Made by a program: the position numbers and the translations under genes. Below the pieces are notes generated by a model. That model did not search any database. It was given only the letters and a program-made list of their open reading frames with translations, and was not told the DNA's origin. Shown here one piece after another: positions 36,070-45,062 of a stretch of 64,000 bases of DNA; positions within the stretch are counted from its first letter, which is position 1, and each line of letters opens with the position of its first letter. This DNA is from SG8-38 sp041576815 (lineage in GTDB: Bacteria; Myxococcota_A; Polyangia; Polyangiales; Houyiibacteriaceae): NCBI GenBank assembly GCA_041576815.1, contig JBFGKE010000003.1:1-64000 (forward strand). The letters run 5' to 3'.

Positions 36070-37164
36070 CTAGGTTTCGAACAACCCGCGGAGCTTTTTG
36101 AGGAAGCTGGCTTGCTGCGGGTGCGTTTCGTCGCCGATCTCGTGGGCGAGCTCGGCGATCAGCTTGCGCTGTCGGCGGGTCACTTCCTGCGGAACTTCGA
36201 CGACCACCGTGACGAGCTGATCGCCTTTGCCATAGCCGCCGTACACAGGGATGCCCTTGCCGCGAAGCCTGAACACCTTCCCGGACTGCGTTCCCGACGG
36301 GACCTTCATCACGACTTTGCCGTCGAGGGTGGGGACGTCGATGCTCGCTCCGAGCACCGCCTGCGGGTACGAGATCGGGACCGACACCAGGATGTCGGCG
36401 CCTTCGCGCCGAAACAGGTCGTGGTCGGCGACTTGGATGTTGATGTGGAGGTCGCCGTTGCCGCCCGGGCTCGACTCCCCGGCGCCACGCACCGTCCGCA
36501 CGGCGCCGTCTTGAACGCCGGCGGGGATCTTCACGCTCATCGACTCGGCGCGCATCTTGCTGCCGGTGCCCTTGCAGGCCTCGCACGGCGTCGGGATCTT
36601 TTTCCCGGTGCCGCGGCAGGCATGACACGGGCGCGCGGCGGCAAAGAGACCGCGCTGATATTTCACCTGAGCCCGTCCTTGGCACACGTTGCATTTGTGC
36701 ACGGGCGTGCCCGGCTTGGCGCCTTCGCCGCTGCAGACGGTACACGGCGCCGGGCGATTGACGTCGATGTTCCGGTCGACACCGAGCGCCGCCTCGACGA
36801 AGGAGATCTCGAGATCGTAAGTCAGGTCTCGCCCGCCTTTCTTCTTGCGACGCCCGCCGCTGAAGACCTCGCCGAACAGCCCTTCGAGGATCTCGGTCAC
36901 CGCGCCGAAGTCGCCCGCGTCGAATCCCGGGCCACCCGTTTCAAACGCAGCGTGGCCGAATCGGTCGTACTGCTTTCGGCGGTCCGGATCGCTCAGAACG
37001 GCGTAGGCTTCGCTGGCCTCTTTGAAGGAGTCCTCAGCAGCCGGATCGTCCGGGTTGCGGTCGGGGTGATATCTCATGGCGAGCGCACGGTACGCTTGCT
37101 TGATCTCGTCGCTCGACGCGGTGCGAGTCACCTCGAGAATCACGTAATAGTCTCTTTTCGGCAC
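36070..37164 (-). CDS. dnaJ: chaperone DnaJ
   Basis: The 364-residue protein has a J domain (RDYYVILEVTRTASSDEIKQ, HPD in RYHPDRNPD), a short G/F part, and four CxxCxGxG zinc motifs (CTVCSGEG, CNVCQGRA, CHACRGTG, CEACKGTG), followed by the substrate-binding C-terminal domains. It stimulates DnaK. The GTG at 37164 is the start, since MPKRDYYVIL matches the DnaJ N-terminus. The glycine-phenylalanine part is shorter than in E. coli DnaJ, and the second motif is CxxCxGRA. Confidence 0.93.
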   Translation of the reverse strand: MPKRDYYVILEVTRTASSDEIKQAYRALAMRYHPDRNPDDPAAEDSFKEASEAYAVLSDPDRRKQYDRFGHAAFETGGPGFDAGDFGAVTEILEGLFGEVFSGGRRKKKGGRDLTYDLEISFVEAALGVDRNIDVNRPAPCTVCSGEGAKPGTPVHKCNVCQGRAQVKYQRGLFAAARPCHACRGTGKKIPTPCEACKGTGSKMRAESMSVKIPAGVQDGAVRTVRGAGESSPGGNGDLHINIQVADHDLFRREGADILVSVPISYPQAVLGASIDVPTLDGKVVMKVPSGTQSGKVFRLRGKGIPVYGGYGKGDQLVTVVVEVPQEVTRRQRKLIAELAHEIGDETHPQQASFLKKLRGLFET

Positions 37165-37249
37165 TGGTTTTCGGACGGAGTGTAGGCGCGCGATCCTCGG
37201 GCGCAAACGGCGTGGAGACGTCGCGCCGATTATGCGATGCAGGGTGGAG

Positions 37250-38155
37250 ATGCCCGAGTTCGAGGTCGAGATCAACGAGGAGGACGTGGGCCAGCGCCTC
37301 GACGTGGTGCTAGCGCGACGCGTGCCGGGGTTGAGCCGAGCTCGTGCGAAGCAATGGGTTGCAGAGGGTGCCGCGCGGGTCGACGGGCGCCGTGCAAAGA
37401 AGAGTCACGCCCTGCGTCACGGGGAAAAGGTGACCCTCGAGCGGCTGCCGGCGCCGCGTGATTTCGATGCGACGCCGGATCCGGATCTTCCGCTCGAGGT
37501 GGTGCTCGAAACAGATCGCCTCGTCGTGATCGACAAGCCAGCCGGCGTCCCGAGCCATCCACTGGCGCTTGGCGAGCGCGGCACGGCGGCGGGGGCGCTC
37601 GTGGCGCGCTACCCGGAGATGCGTGGCGTCGGCTACAGTCGCCGCGAGCCGGGGCTCGTCCACCGGCTCGACACCGACACGTCGGGCTTGCTCCTGGCGG
37701 CACGGGATGCGCAGACTTTCGAGGCGCTCCGCGATCAGCTTCGTACCGGGCAAATCGACAAGCGCTACCTCGCGCGCTGCGTCGGTGTCGTGGAAGCGCC
37801 GCACGTCGTCGACACCCCGATTGCCAACGACCCACGCGACCCTCGCAAGGTGCGCGCATGCATCGACCCGCGAGAGGCAAAGCGCCTCGGGGCCTGGCCT
37901 GCGAAAACCGAGATCGTCGGTAGCACGCCCGCCGAGGACGGGTCTCTGGTCACGCTCAGAGCAAGCCACGCGCGCCGGCATCAAATCCGCGTGCACCTGG
38001 CGTCGATCGGACACCCGCTTCTCGGCGATACGCTTTACGGCGGCCCAGCGTTCGGCCACCTCGACCGACATCTACTCCACGCCGTGTCGATGCGCTTCAC
38101 GGATCCGGCCACGGGGCGGCCGGTCGAAGCACGGTCGAGCATTACGGATCTTTGA
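37250..38155 (+). CDS. RluA-family pseudouridine synthase
   Basis: The 301-residue protein has an N-terminal S4 RNA-binding domain (EEDVGQRLDVVLARRVPGLSRARAKQWV) and the pseudouridine synthase domain with the catalytic HRLDTDTSGLLL motif, RYLA, and HQIRVHLASIGHPLLGD. It probably modifies 23S rRNA like RluD/RluC. The ATG at 37250 is preferred to one at 37232 because AGGGTGGAG lies just before it and homology starts there. Its stop is 4 bases from the uvrB stop. Confidence 0.88.
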   Translation: MPEFEVEINEEDVGQRLDVVLARRVPGLSRARAKQWVAEGAARVDGRRAKKSHALRHGEKVTLERLPAPRDFDATPDPDLPLEVVLETDRLVVIDKPAGVPSHPLALGERGTAAGALVARYPEMRGVGYSRREPGLVHRLDTDTSGLLLAARDAQTFEALRDQLRTGQIDKRYLARCVGVVEAPHVVDTPIANDPRDPRKVRACIDPREAKRLGAWPAKTEIVGSTPAEDGSLVTLRASHARRHQIRVHLASIGHPLLGDTLYGGPAFGHLDRHLLHAVSMRFTDPATGRPVEARSSITDL

Positions 38156-38159
38156 TTCT

Positions 38160-40196
38160 TCATCTACGCGGCCGCTGCGAGCGGCGGTCGCGTTTCTTCT
38201 CGCTGCGGCCCGGCTGAAGCTTCTTGCGCAAGAGCTCGACCTGATCTCTCAGCTCGGCGGCCTTCTCGAATTCGAGCTCTTCGGCGGCTAGCAGCATTTC
38301 ACTTCGAAGCTCCTCGATGCGTGCGGGGATGTCGGCCGGGTCCTCGGGCATCTCGCCCTTGCGCAAGACCGGGATGACGACGTAGTCGCCCGAGCCCGTC
38401 GACGGATCCATTTCGAGAACCGCTTTGCGAACGGTTTGCGGTGTGATGCCGTGCTCCTCGTTGTATTCGATTTGACGCGCGCGGCGCCGCTCGGTTTCGT
38501 CGATTGCGCGGCGCATCGCATTCGTGATTCGATCCGCATACATGATCACCTCGCCGCCGGCGTTTCGCGCGGCGCGACCGATCGTTTGAATCAGCGAGCG
38601 TGGAGAGCGAAGAAAGCCCTCCTTGTCGGCGTCGAGGATTCCCACGAGGGACACTTCGGGTAGGTCGAGGCCCTCGCGAAGGAGGTTGATCCCAACGAGC
38701 ACGTCGAACTCGCCTCGGCGTAAATCCCTAAGAATTTCAACACGTTCGAGCGTGTCCACGTCGCTGTGCAGATAGCGCACGCGGACGCCGAGCTCTCCGT
38801 AGTATTCGGTGAGGTCCTCCGCCATGCGTTTGGTCAGCGTCGTGATCAGGACGCGTTCGTCGCTTGCCACGCGCGTTCGAATCTCGGCGAGAAGGTCGTC
38901 GACCTGGTGCTTGGTGGGCCGCACGTGCACGCGCGGATCGAGAAGGCCAGTGGGGCGAATCACCTGCTCCACGACGACGCCGCCGGAGTGATCGATCTCC
39001 CAATCTCCCGGCGTTGCGCTGACGTGAAGTACTTGGCCAACGCGCTCTTGCCATTCCGAAAATCGCAGGGGTCGGTTGTCGAGCGCGCTCGGAAGTCGAA
39101 AGCCGTGCTCGACTAGCGTCTCTTTTCGTGAACGGTCGCCGCGAAACATCGCGCCTAGCTGAGGGACGGTGATGTGCGATTCATCGAGGACGACGAGAAA
39201 GTCTTCGGGGAAATAATCGAGCAGGGTCGGCGGCGGCTCGCCTTCCGCACGACCGGAAAGATGCCGGCTGTAGTTCTCGATTCCATGGCAGAAGCCCATC
39301 TGTTCCAGCATCTCGAGATCGTAGAGCGTCCGCTGCTCGAGGCGCTGTTTTTCGAGCAATTTTCCCTCGGATTCGAGCTTCGGCAGCCACTCGAGCAGCT
39401 CCTCTCGAATCGATTTGATCGCGCGCTGGCGATGTTCGTCGGGGGTGACGTAGTGGCTGCCGGGATAGACGCCGTATTGGTCCAGCTCTTCGAGCACCTT
39501 GCCCCGCGTCGGGTCGATCTCGACGATCCGCTCGATCTCGTCGCCCCAGTACTCGATTCGCACCGCGAGGTTTTCCGAATGCGCAGGAAAGACCTCGACC
39601 ACGTCGCCGCGCACACGAAACGTGCCGCGGTGAAAGTCGATGTCGTTGCGCTGGTACTGGATGTCGACGAGGCGACGAAGCAAGCGGTCACGCCGGTATT
39701 CTTGGCCGACCTCGAGATTGATCAGCATCTCCTGGTACCACTCCGACGAACCGATGCCGTAGATGCACGAGACGCTCGCGACGATGATCACGTCGCGTCT
39801 TGCGAGCAACGAGCGAGTCGCGCTGTGGCGCATGCGATCGACCTTGTCGTTGATGATCGCGTCCTTTTCGATGTACGTGTCGCTCGAGGGAATGTACGCC
39901 TCGGGCTGGTAATAGTCGTAGTAGCTGACGAAGTACTCGACGGCGTTGTGGGGGAAGAGCTCGCGCATCTCGCTGTAGAGCTGCGCGGCGAGCGTTTTAT
40001 TCGGGGCGATGATCAGGGTGGGTCGCTTGGTCGACGCGATGACGTTGGCGATCGTGAAGGTCTTCCCGCTGCCCGTGATTCCAAGCAGCACCTGGTGCTC
40101 GTCCCCACGCCGAAGCCCGTCCAAAAGCTCGGAAATCGCCTCGGGCTGGTCCCCTTTGGGCCGCAGATCCGTCAACAGCTCGAGCTCTCGCGCCAT
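38160..40196 (-). CDS. uvrB: excinuclease ABC subunit B
   Basis: The 678-residue protein has helicase motif I (LLGITGSGKTFTIANVIA), the YYDYYQPEAYIP beta-hairpin that inserts into damaged DNA, DESHITVPQ (motif II), TIGRAARN (motif VI), and the C-terminal UVR motif (LRSEMLLAAEELEFEKAAELRDQ) that binds UvrC. It checks DNA damage in nucleotide excision repair. Length is standard. A palindromic repeat separates it from the divergent tandem thioredoxin-fold gene. Confidence 0.97.
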   Translation of the reverse strand: MARELELLTDLRPKGDQPEAISELLDGLRRGDEHQVLLGITGSGKTFTIANVIASTKRPTLIIAPNKTLAAQLYSEMRELFPHNAVEYFVSYYDYYQPEAYIPSSDTYIEKDAIINDKVDRMRHSATRSLLARRDVIIVASVSCIYGIGSSEWYQEMLINLEVGQEYRRDRLLRRLVDIQYQRNDIDFHRGTFRVRGDVVEVFPAHSENLAVRIEYWGDEIERIVEIDPTRGKVLEELDQYGVYPGSHYVTPDEHRQRAIKSIREELLEWLPKLESEGKLLEKQRLEQRTLYDLEMLEQMGFCHGIENYSRHLSGRAEGEPPPTLLDYFPEDFLVVLDESHITVPQLGAMFRGDRSRKETLVEHGFRLPSALDNRPLRFSEWQERVGQVLHVSATPGDWEIDHSGGVVVEQVIRPTGLLDPRVHVRPTKHQVDDLLAEIRTRVASDERVLITTLTKRMAEDLTEYYGELGVRVRYLHSDVDTLERVEILRDLRRGEFDVLVGINLLREGLDLPEVSLVGILDADKEGFLRSPRSLIQTIGRAARNAGGEVIMYADRITNAMRRAIDETERRRARQIEYNEEHGITPQTVRKAVLEMDPSTGSGDYVVIPVLRKGEMPEDPADIPARIEELRSEMLLAAEELEFEKAAELRDQVELLRKKLQPGRSEKKRDRRSQRPRR

Positions 40197-40218
40197 CGCG
40201 GAAGGCTATCACCCCTTG

Positions 40219-40237
40219 AAAAAGGGGACAGTCCCCT
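40219..40237. repeat. GGGGACAGTCCCC palindrome, copy 4
   Basis: AAAAAGGGGACAGTCCCCT, in the 55-bp gap between the divergent uvrB start and the next gene. It would lie in the 5' untranslated region of one or both. Confidence 0.75.
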
Positions 40238-40251
40238 CTAACCGAGGAGGG

Positions 40252-40968
40252 ATGGACCTCAGCCGCTTTCTCGACCTCTCCACCGCGACCGCGGCAAGCG
40301 CGGCACGACCCAACTTCGGCAACGTCCACTACGCGCGCCGCAAAGTTCCGGCGCAGCCGCTCGAGCTCTACGAATACGAAGTCTGCCCGTACTGCCGGAT
40401 CGCGCGCGAGGCGCTGTCGGCGCTGAGCCTCGATCCGATCGTTTATCCGTGTCCGCGGGGCGGTGCGACCTATCGGGAGAAGGTCAAACGAGAAGGCGGT
40501 CGCTACCAGTTCCCGTACTTGGTCGACCCCAACACCGGCGTCGCGATGTACGAGTCCGCTGACATCGTCGACTATCTTTTTCGCGAATACGGCGACGGGC
40601 GCGCGCCGTGGTTTCTTCGACAGCGGGGGTTTGCCGTCACCACCTCCATGCTCGCCTCGGGCTTTCGCCCGCGCCGCGGCCGTCATGCCGTACCCGCGAA
40701 GAAGCCGAGAGAGCTCCTCGAGCTCTACTCCTATGAGGGGTCCCCGTTCTGCCGGATCGCGCGCGAGGCGCTGTGTGAGCTCGAGCTTCCCCACCGGCTG
40801 CACAACGTGCCCCGGCGAAGCCCAGACCGCGATCGCTTCGTCCGGCTTTCGGGGAAAATGCAGGTCCCTTACCTCCTCGACCCCAACACCGGCGTGCAGA
40901 TGTTCGAATCGGCCGACATCCGCCGCTATCTCTTCGACACCTACGCGCTCGCGCCGAGCGCGGATTAG
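40252..40968 (+). CDS. tandem glutathione-S-transferase N-terminal/thioredoxin-fold protein
   Basis: The 238-residue protein has two copies of one thioredoxin-fold domain. The first has LELYEYEVCPYCRIAREAL (CPYC at 45-48), the second has LELYSYEGSPFCRIAREAL (SPFC near 164-167). Each is followed by VPYL/FPYLVDPNTGV and an ESADIVDYL helix. These are the glutathione-binding elements of GST N-terminal domains. Its job is probably thiol redox or conjugation. The second domain has lost the first cysteine of the CxxC pair. A GAGGAGG ribosome site sits just before ATG 40252. Confidence 0.8.
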   Translation: MDLSRFLDLSTATAASAARPNFGNVHYARRKVPAQPLELYEYEVCPYCRIAREALSALSLDPIVYPCPRGGATYREKVKREGGRYQFPYLVDPNTGVAMYESADIVDYLFREYGDGRAPWFLRQRGFAVTTSMLASGFRPRRGRHAVPAKKPRELLELYSYEGSPFCRIAREALCELELPHRLHNVPRRSPDRDRFVRLSGKMQVPYLLDPNTGVQMFESADIRRYLFDTYALAPSAD

Positions 40969-40978
40969 CACCTCTTAG

Positions 40979-40998
40979 AAGGTGCCTGATCCCTTTTT
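40979..40998. repeat. AAGGTGCCTGATCCCTTTTT repeat, family B copy 2
   Basis: Same family as the copy at 22779, in reverse direction. It covers the stop region of serC. Confidence 0.55.
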
Positions 40999-42085
40999 AG
41001 CGGTTGCGTTGGGCGAAGGCTTTTGCGAAGTCGACGAACGTCTCGACGTGGGCCGGCTCCATCGCGTTGTAGATCGAGGTGCGGATGCCGCCGACGGAGC
41101 GGTGGCCCTTGATACCCACCATGCCGGCTTCCGCCGCTTCGGCGATCAGCTTCGCCTCGAGCTCCTCGGTCGGGAGCCGGAAGACCGGGTTCATGACCGA
41201 GCGGGACTCGCGCTCAACCGGGCAACGGAAGAAGTCGGGGTCCTCGTCGATCATGCCGTAGATGTAGCCCGACTTTTGCAGGTTCCGTTTTTCCATGGCA
41301 AGCGCGCCACCCTGGTCGCGAACCCATCGAAGAACGTTGCGAACCATGTAGACCGGGAACGTGGGGATCGTGTTCTGAAGAGAATCGCCGTCCAGGATCG
41401 TCTTGTAGCGAAAGATCTTCGGAATGTTGTCCGGGCTGCGCTCGGCTAAATCCTTTCGCAAAATCAAGACGGTGATGCCGGCAGGGCCCAGGTTTTTCTG
41501 AGCGCCCGCGTAGATCAAACCAAACTTCGAGACGTCGACCGGGCGCCACAGAATGTCGCTCGACATGTCTGCGACCAACGGCACGTTCCCCGTGTCCGGG
41601 AACTCGTGGAACTGCGTGCCCATGATCGTGTTGTTGCTCGTGAGGTGCGCGTAGGCGGCATCGGGATCGAGCGAGAGCTCCGCGGGCTTCGGCACGCGGA
41701 CGTACTTTCCGTCGACTTTGCCGTTACCCGCCTCGCGCGCCGTGCCGGTGATCTTCGCTTCGGCGAGCGCTTTGTCGCTCCAGGCACCGGTCATGATGTA
41801 GTCGGCGGACTGGCCCGGCCCACGAAGGTTCATTGGCGCGAGCGCGAATTGCGCCGTTGCCCCGCCTTGCATGAAGAGCACTTCGTGCGTTTCCGGAACG
41901 CCGAGCAGCTCGCGGAGCAGCGACTTGGTCTCCGCGTGCACCTTGGCGTACGCCGCGCCGCGATGACTGTGCTCCATGAGGGACATGCCGGTGCCCTCGT
42001 GATCGAGGAGCTCTCGTTGAGCGTATTCGAGAACCGGCAATGGCAGGGTGGCCGGCCCCGCGCTGAAGTTGATGACGCGCGCCAT
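40997..42085 (-). CDS. serC: phosphoserine aminotransferase
   Basis: The 362-residue PLP enzyme begins with RVINFSAGPATLPLPVLEYA, has MEHSHRGAAYAKVH, QGGATAQFA and the PLP-lysine region YAGAQKNLGPAG, and ends with HRSVGGIRTSIYNAM. It converts phosphohydroxypyruvate and glutamate into phosphoserine for serine and pyridoxine synthesis. Length is normal. The tRNA-Ala gene follows 78 bases upstream of its start, on the same strand. Confidence 0.95.
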   Translation of the reverse strand: MARVINFSAGPATLPLPVLEYAQRELLDHEGTGMSLMEHSHRGAAYAKVHAETKSLLRELLGVPETHEVLFMQGGATAQFALAPMNLRGPGQSADYIMTGAWSDKALAEAKITGTAREAGNGKVDGKYVRVPKPAELSLDPDAAYAHLTSNNTIMGTQFHEFPDTGNVPLVADMSSDILWRPVDVSKFGLIYAGAQKNLGPAGITVLILRKDLAERSPDNIPKIFRYKTILDGDSLQNTIPTFPVYMVRNVLRWVRDQGGALAMEKRNLQKSGYIYGMIDEDPDFFRCPVERESRSVMNPVFRLPTEELEAKLIAEAAEAGMVGIKGHRSVGGIRTSIYNAMEPAHVETFVDFAKAFAQRNR

Positions 42086-42162
42086 AGGCGCCGCAGCCTA
42101 GCCGCGCTCCCAGCCCGTGCAACTCGCTCAGAAGAGGTTCGGCGCGAGGGTTCAAATCCGGG

Positions 42163-42235
<73 letters not shown>

Positions 42236-42330
42236 GAGGTCGGGCGTTCGTATAGCTTCGCGGATTCCGCACGCAACTCGAACGCCGCTCTTCCCGCACG
42301 ATTTCCCGGAAATTCGGAGAACGCGCCGGG

Positions 42331-42360
42331 TTGCCGACCCCGGGCCGAGCCTCCTACCTT
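42331..42360 (+). promoter_or_regulatory. possible promoter of the TPR gene
   Basis: TTGCCG (42331-42336), an 18-base spacer and TACCTT (42355-42360) end only 6 bases before the ATG at 42367. The message would have almost no leader. The -35 match is weak. Confidence 0.3.
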
Positions 42361-42366
42361 GAAGCG

Positions 42367-43104
42367 ATGGGCGGAGCTGTGGCGTTCATTCGGTGCGGGT
42401 CGTCGGTTGCGATTGTCGCGTGTTTCCTCGCGTGCTCGCCGGTTGCCGCGCAAAGCACGCCGGACGAAGCCGCCGCGCGCGAATACTTCGAACGAGGTCG
42501 CGCTGCGTTCGACGAAGCAGACTACGAAGCCGCGCTCGTCTACTTCCGTCACGCGTATCGTCTGAGCCCTCGCGGCGAGCTTCAGTACGACATCGGCGTC
42601 GCCGCAAGTCGCCTGCAGCGCGAAGACGAGGCGCTCGAAGCGTTTGAAAACTATCTCGAAGAAACCGACGAGCCCGATCGCGAAGACGAGGTTCGCGAAC
42701 GCATCGCTGCGCTTCGTCGGTCGATTGCAGAACGCGACGCCACCGAGCGTGCGTTGGCGGAAGCGACGATTCGATACCGAACGCCGACACCACCGCGCGA
42801 GCCCGGCCGCGTGTCGACTTCGTCGATCGTCGGCGCAAGCGTTCTCGGCGCCGTGGGCATCGCGGGCATCGCGACGATGAGCGTCGCACTCGCGAGGGAC
42901 GGAACCTGTTCGGACGCGATCGCGGGCCAGTGCGTGACCGAGCGGTCTGCGACCGGTTGGACGTATGTCTACGGAGGCATCGGAATGGCCGCACTTGCAG
43001 GCGGTGCAGCGTGGCTCGGGGTCAGCGCGAAGCGCCGCAAAGACAGGCGCCGCGCCGAGATTTCGATTTCTCCGTCCGGTTTCTCGTGGACCCGCCAGTT
43101 CTAA
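42367..43104 (+). CDS. secreted/membrane protein with tetratricopeptide repeats
   Basis: The 245-residue protein has a signal peptide (VAIVACFLACSPVAAQ), then tetratricopeptide-like helices (AAREYFERGRAAFDEADYEAALVYFRHAYRLSP and ALEAFENYLEE), and two hydrophobic helices (around residues 155-175 and 200-220) joined by a loop with two Cys (GTCSDAIAGQCVTE). This layout is common among uncharacterised myxobacterial proteins. Its partner is unknown; it is convergent with bioD. Confidence 0.7.
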   Translation: MGGAVAFIRCGSSVAIVACFLACSPVAAQSTPDEAAAREYFERGRAAFDEADYEAALVYFRHAYRLSPRGELQYDIGVAASRLQREDEALEAFENYLEETDEPDREDEVRERIAALRRSIAERDATERALAEATIRYRTPTPPREPGRVSTSSIVGASVLGAVGIAGIATMSVALARDGTCSDAIAGQCVTERSATGWTYVYGGIGMAALAGGAAWLGVSAKRRKDRRRAEISISPSGFSWTRQF

Positions 43105-43109
43105 AAACC

Positions 43110-43784
43110 CTATATTTTCAGTATGTTGAGGAGTTGCGAAGCTCCGTCGATCATGTCGCTCGGGCTCTGCACGCGAGGCACGCGAATGATCGGAATGCGC
43201 GGAAGGAGGTCGGTGAGCACGTCCGCGTTCGACGTTCGACTGAGGTCGTCACGCTGACTGCGCTCGACGTGGTTGAGCACGATGGCGCGCACGGAGATCT
43301 TCCGCTTGCGAAGCGCTTCGACGGCGGTGAGCGTGTACGACAACACGCCGAGGGCGTTCCGCGCGACGACGACGGTTTGCAGATCGAGCAACGCGCCGAG
43401 GTCCGCGATCGTCTTTTCGCGACTAATCGGCGCAAGCACACCGCCGACGCCTTCCACGATCGTGTAGTCCGCATCTTTCGAAAGCTCACGCACCCTCTTG
43501 GCGAGCGTGCGAAGCGAGCCTACGCCCGGGCCGCCGCGCTTCTCGACCGCGTAGGGCGCGAGCGGTTCCTTGGCCCGGTAGAGTCCGGTTGCGTAAGCAA
43601 GCGATTCGTCGTGGCAGGCGCGCGCGAGCTCGAGCGCGTCGGCTGCGTCGGGGTCGCACCCGGTCTCGATCGGTTTGATCGCAGCGACGCGTTTGCCCCG
43701 TTGCACGCACGCGGTGGCAAGCGCGCTCGCGAGCCATGTCTTGCCGACACCGGTGCCGGTCGCTGTGATGAACGCGCCTTTCAT
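43110..43784 (-). CDS. bioD: dethiobiotin synthetase
   Basis: The 224-residue protein has the Walker A ITATGTGVGKTWL, KPIETGCDP, and VEGVGGVLAPIS, the family's three blocks. It closes the ureido ring of dethiobiotin from diaminopelargonic acid, CO2 and ATP. The ATG at 43784 has AGGAGA 7 bases upstream. The bioF stop lies 10 bases before its start, so the two form a bioF-bioD operon. bioA and bioB are not in the window. Confidence 0.92.
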   Translation of the reverse strand: MKGAFITATGTGVGKTWLASALATACVQRGKRVAAIKPIETGCDPDAADALELARACHDESLAYATGLYRAKEPLAPYAVEKRGGPGVGSLRTLAKRVRELSKDADYTIVEGVGGVLAPISREKTIADLGALLDLQTVVVARNALGVLSYTLTAVEALRKRKISVRAIVLNHVERSQRDDLSRTSNADVLTDLLPRIPIIRVPRVQSPSDMIDGASQLLNILKI

Positions 43785-43794
43785 GTCGTCTCTC

Positions 43795-44958
43795 CTATGC
43801 GTCGTCTGCGAGCGATGCGAACGCGTCGATCGCCCGTTCGATGTGCTCCTGTCGATGCGTGGCCATCGGCGTGAGCCGAAGGCGCGCTGTGCCATCGGCG
43901 ACCGTTGGTGGCCGAATTCCCTGCACGAAGACCCCTCGCTCGAGAAGCTTCGCCGAGAGCCGCATTGTACGATCGTTCGAGCCGATCAAGACAGGTACGA
44001 TCTGACTGCTCCCGCTTTTCACGTCGAAACCGAGGCGCCGAAGCTCCGTGCGAAGGGTGTCCGCGTGCTGAAGAAGCACGGTGCGTCGTTCGTCGGCGCG
44101 TCGGACCAGGTGCAGCGCGGCCACCGCGGCGCGCGCGATCATCGGCGGGGGCGCGGTGGAGTAGACGAAGCTCCGCGCCCGGTTTCGGATCAGCAACCCC
44201 AGCTCCCGCGTTCCGGCCACGAACGCACCGGCCGATCCGAAGGACTTCCCGAGCGTGCCGATCAGAACGTCAGGCCGCACGCCGGCCGCAGCGCAAACCC
44301 CTCGGCCTTCGGGGCCGAGCACACCGAGGGCGTGGGCTTCGTCGACCATGAGTCCCGCATCGTGGTGTCGCGCGAGCTCTGCAAGCTGCGCGACGGGCGC
44401 GGCCACGCCATCCATCGAGAAAAGACCGTCGGTCACGACGAGCGCCCGGCGTTTGCCCGGGCGGTGCTCGCGGAGAAGCGCCTGGAGATGATCGAGATCT
44501 CGATGGGAAAAGACGTGGACCTCGGCCTTGGAGAGACGTGCGCCATCGATGAGGCTGGCGTGGTTGAGGGCGTCGCTGAAGACCACGTCGCCCTCCCCGG
44601 TCAGCGCTTGAACGGTGCCGACGTTGGCTGCGTAGCCGGAGGAAAAAAGGACCGCCGCCGGTGCGCCGACGAAGTCGGCGAGCGCCTCCTCGGCTTCGAG
44701 GTGCGCGGCCATCGTGCCGGTGATCAAACGGGAGGCGCCGGCCCCCACGCCGTCGCGTTGGATCGATTCGTCGACGGCGGCGGCAATCGCCGGGTCTTCC
44801 GCGAGGCCGAGGTAGTTGTTCGAGCAGAGGCAGAGGACTCGGCGACCGTCGATGTCGATCTCCGGACCCTGCGGGCCTTCGATTGCGAGAGGTCGCCGGA
44901 GGAGACCCGCGGCGTCGAGGTCGGCGAGCGCCCGCGCGATTTCGGTGTGAAAGCCCAC
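43795..44958 (-). CDS. bioF: 8-amino-7-oxononanoate synthase
   Basis: The 387-residue enzyme of the alpha-oxoamine synthase family has CSNNYLGLAEDP, GAGASRLITGT, VVTDGLFSMDGV, DEAHALGVLG and the PLP-lysine motif TLGKSFGSAGAF. It condenses pimeloyl-thioester and alanine at the start of biotin ring synthesis. KBL (glycine C-acetyltransferase) is a close relative, but the bioD neighbour supports BioF. Two parS-like sites are upstream of its start. Confidence 0.92.
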   Translation of the reverse strand: MGFHTEIARALADLDAAGLLRRPLAIEGPQGPEIDIDGRRVLCLCSNNYLGLAEDPAIAAAVDESIQRDGVGAGASRLITGTMAAHLEAEEALADFVGAPAAVLFSSGYAANVGTVQALTGEGDVVFSDALNHASLIDGARLSKAEVHVFSHRDLDHLQALLREHRPGKRRALVVTDGLFSMDGVAAPVAQLAELARHHDAGLMVDEAHALGVLGPEGRGVCAAAGVRPDVLIGTLGKSFGSAGAFVAGTRELGLLIRNRARSFVYSTAPPPMIARAAVAALHLVRRADERRTVLLQHADTLRTELRRLGFDVKSGSSQIVPVLIGSNDRTMRLSAKLLERGVFVQGIRPPTVADGTARLRLTPMATHRQEHIERAIDAFASLADDA

Positions 44959-45011
44959 GCCTCGGTATCTAAGCCCAGCGGACCGCAGGGGTCAAACGAG
45001 GCCCCGGGGAG

Positions 45012-45027
45012 TGTTTCACGTGAAACG
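45012..45027. promoter_or_regulatory. parS: parS-like ParB-binding site 1
   Basis: TGTTTCACGTGAAACG matches 15 of 16 bases of the bacterial parS consensus TGTTTCACGTGAAACA. It lies between bioF and the J-protein gene, about 12 kb from dnaN. Confidence 0.85.
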
Positions 45028-45044
45028 CGGGGCCGCTCGAGGGA

Positions 45045-45060
45045 CGTTTCACGTGAAACA
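45045..45060. promoter_or_regulatory. parS: parS-like ParB-binding site 2
   Basis: CGTTTCACGTGAAACA matches 15 of 16 bases of the parS consensus. Its centre is 33 bases from that of site 1 and it ends 2 bases before the stop codon of the J-protein gene. Confidence 0.85.
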
Positions 45061-45062
45061 TC

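Noticed and set aside
39174..40241. Long open frame antisense to uvrB (355 codons)
   Set aside because: High-GC DNA gives long shadow frames; the composition is basic/His-rich and without family resemblance, while UvrB on the other strand is certain.
42146..42162. GAGGGTTCAAATCCGGG next to the tRNA gene, like a tRNA T arm
   Set aside because: Only two of five stem pairs form and no other tRNA arm is near; probably chance.
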